This document shows positions 62,607 to 64,000 of a stretch of 64,000 nt of DNA, in pieces. The DNA is from Streptomyces caatingaensis (GTDB taxonomy: Bacteria > Actinomycetota > Actinomycetes > Streptomycetales > Streptomycetaceae): the NCBI RefSeq assembly GCF_001187435.1, contig NZ_LFXA01000002.1, forward strand, positions 930,001 through 994,000, given 5' to 3'. Both the position numbers and the translations under genes were made by a program. The notes beneath the pieces are model-generated. The model was not told where the DNA came from. It was given only the letters and a program-made list of their open reading frames with translations, and searched no databases. Within the stretch, counting starts at the first letter, position 1. The number at the start of each line of letters is the position of its first letter.

Positions 62607-62745
62607 CGCGGCTCCGGGCGCGCCGTGCGCGCCCGGGCGGCGCGCCCGTGGCCGCGCGGCGCCGGGAGTCGCCGCGCGGCCACGGGAGTCGGGGGCGGCC
62701 GCCCTCCGTGCGCCCCCGGCGTCGCCGGCGTCCCCGGCGCGGGCG

Positions 62746-63948
62746 TCAGCCCGCCCACTTCCCCGTCGTGAAGACCAGCGTCAGCACCGTCGCCAGCGGG
62801 GCGGCCACGCACAGGTAGGCGCCGCGCAGCCAGGGTCTTCGCACGGCCGCCACCGCGAGGGCGGTCCACAGCGGCCACCACAGCAGCGTCGCCCGCGGGA
62901 CGGACATGTACCAGTACGAGGTGCCCAGCGCCCACAGGCTCAGGCCGATGTAGACGGCCTCGGGCCACCGGCGGCGCACCACCAGGAAGGCCAGCAGCAG
63001 CAGTCCCACGACCATGGCGGCCAGCTCCGCCTGGAACATCACGGCGTAACCGGTGGTGCTGGAGTGGGCGAAGGCCCCGTCCCAGGTGTGCTTCCACGCC
63101 TCCCACGGCGTGTGGAACTGCCGGTACCAGCCGCGCTCCTGCGCGTGCTTCCAGGCCATCCAGTCGCCGGTGCCGCCGTACAGGTACCAGCTGTAGGCCA
63201 GGGCGGGCAGCGCGGGGAGGACGAGCCAGCCGGCCGCGCGCCACTCCCGCCCGCGGGGGCGGGAGAGCAGGAACTGCGCGGCGAGGGCCGCCGCGACGAA
63301 CAGCCCGCTGATGCGCACCGTGGTGGCCGCCGCGCCCAGCAGGCCCGCGAGCGCCCACCGGTCGCGGCGGGCGGCGAGCCAGGCGGGCAGCGCGAAGGCG
63401 AGGAAGAGCGCCTCGGTGTAGCCGGCGGCGAGGAACACCGCGCACGGCGAGACCAGCAGGAACAGCGCCGCGAGCGGCCCGGCCCGCTCCCCGGTCTCCG
63501 GCGGCAGGTGCAGCCGGGCGATCCGCGCGAGCGCGACCACGGCGACGGCCCCGGCGGCGAAGGAGATCAGCAGACCGGCCGCCGTCCAGTCGGGGACGAC
63601 GGTGTGCACGGCGCGCAGGGCGAGGGGGAGGCCGGGGAAGAACGCCTCGCGGTTGTCGGGCCGGGCCGAGCCGGGCGCGCCGGGCTCGGCGAAGTAGCCG
63701 TTCTCGGCGATGCGCTGGAAGAAGCCCCAGTCCCAGCGCTCCCACAGGGAGAGGAACGAGGACGGGTGCCGGTCCTCGGGGCCGGGGGCGAAGAACCAGG
63801 CCGTGCAGTACACGGTGACCGCGACGGCGATCCGGGTCAGGACGTAGAGGCCGAGGACCGCCCGGTCCGTGGCGTCCAAGCGGCCGAGGCCGGGGAGCCG
63901 CGAGAGCGCGGTGCTTCTCCGGCGCGGGGGAGGACCGTCCGACGGCAC
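62746..63948 (-). CDS. Membrane mannosyltransferase-like protein (PIG-V/GT39-like), 5' end uncertain
   Basis: This integral membrane protein of about 400 residues has roughly 10 hydrophobic segments. The SLWERWDWGFFQRIAENGYF loop and RPDNREAFFPGLPLALRAV region match PIG-V/GPI mannosyltransferase-like and Streptomyces polyprenol-sugar transferases. An Asp in the first extracytoplasmic loop (WERWDW) is the usual catalytic acid. The frame is open to the window edge. I use the GTG at 63948, but its ribosome site is poor and the true start may lie beyond 64000. Two ATA codons in the upstream frame argue mildly against coding there. Confidence 0.8.
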   Translation of the reverse strand: MPSDGPPPRRRSTALSRLPGLGRLDATDRAVLGLYVLTRIAVAVTVYCTAWFFAPGPEDRHPSSFLSLWERWDWGFFQRIAENGYFAEPGAPGSARPDNREAFFPGLPLALRAVHTVVPDWTAAGLLISFAAGAVAVVALARIARLHLPPETGERAGPLAALFLLVSPCAVFLAAGYTEALFLAFALPAWLAARRDRWALAGLLGAAATTVRISGLFVAAALAAQFLLSRPRGREWRAAGWLVLPALPALAYSWYLYGGTGDWMAWKHAQERGWYRQFHTPWEAWKHTWDGAFAHSSTTGYAVMFQAELAAMVVGLLLLAFLVVRRRWPEAVYIGLSLWALGTSYWYMSVPRATLLWWPLWTALAVAAVRRPWLRGAYLCVAAPLATVLTLVFTTGKWAG

Positions 63949-64000
63949 CGCCTTCGGGGGACGCCGCCCCTGCGGCGGTGCCTTCGGTATCGGTATGCGG

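Overview
The window is a very GC-rich actinobacterial chromosome segment, almost certainly Streptomyces. Coding regions have near-saturated G/C at third codon positions and GTG/TTG starts are frequent. It carries Streptomyces hallmarks: a rodlin, an SSI-family inhibitor, a streptogrisin-type protease, a secreted HKD phospholipase D, an HTH-nSTAND-WD40 protein, and two genes with the rare TTA codon. I see no tRNA, rRNA, CRISPR array, insertion sequence or prophage.

Layout. 1-9.6 kb is mostly housekeeping: end of the urease cluster (ureG, ureD), a secreted TAP-like peptidase, a MOSC protein, an SSI-like inhibitor, a CtaG-type cytochrome oxidase assembly protein, 6-phosphofructokinase and the murT-gatD lipid II amidation pair. 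9.7-17.2 kb holds peptide deformylase, a TetR/acyl-CoA dehydrogenase divergon, an ArsR/Old-Yellow-Enzyme divergon and the HTH-nSTAND-WD40 protein. 17.5-21.6 kb is a three-gene cassette: a PapA/condensation-type acyltransferase, a Tat-exported cholesterol oxidase and a type II thioesterase. 21.6-34.1 kb is a mixed accessory stretch: PIG-L deacetylase, GNAT, DUF1023 hydrolase, ArsR/SDR divergon, ArsR-like/MFS pair, methyltransferase, BBE-like flavoprotein, phospholipase D and a K15-like DD-peptidase. 34.2-39.5 kb is a small lipid or glycolipid locus: alpha/beta hydrolase, WS/DGAT-like acyltransferase, sterol-glucosyltransferase-like GT1 and a divergent acyl-CoA ligase. 39.5-41.7 kb is a TetR/MFS divergon with a possible iron box. 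41.7-44.2 kb is an amidohydrolase plus glutamine-synthetase-like pair that looks like a split FluG. 44.6-50.1 kb holds a polysaccharide deacetylase, DedA, a SEDS protein, a GH18 chitinase with a DasR-type site, and the rodlin.

The most striking region is 50.5-54.2 kb. A short leader-peptide ORF ending in Cys-Arg-Arg precedes an isopenicillin-N-synthase-like oxygenase. Next comes a tightly overlapping trio: a DUF692 multinuclear iron enzyme (MNIO), a small partner protein, and a TIGR04222-type membrane protein whose C-terminal tail is a Ser/Gly run with regularly spaced cysteines. Known MNIO enzymes modify peptide cysteines, so the tail is a plausible substrate. This trio is my best candidate for an undescribed system.

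54.2-64 kb holds an MFS/LysR divergon, a DUF1445 hydro-lyase, a second SEDS protein, a streptogrisin-type protease, a zinc alcohol dehydrogenase divergent from a MmyB-type regulator, and a membrane mannosyltransferase running toward the window edge. Many regulator/target pairs are divergent and have clear palindromes between them. These are listed as inferred operators.
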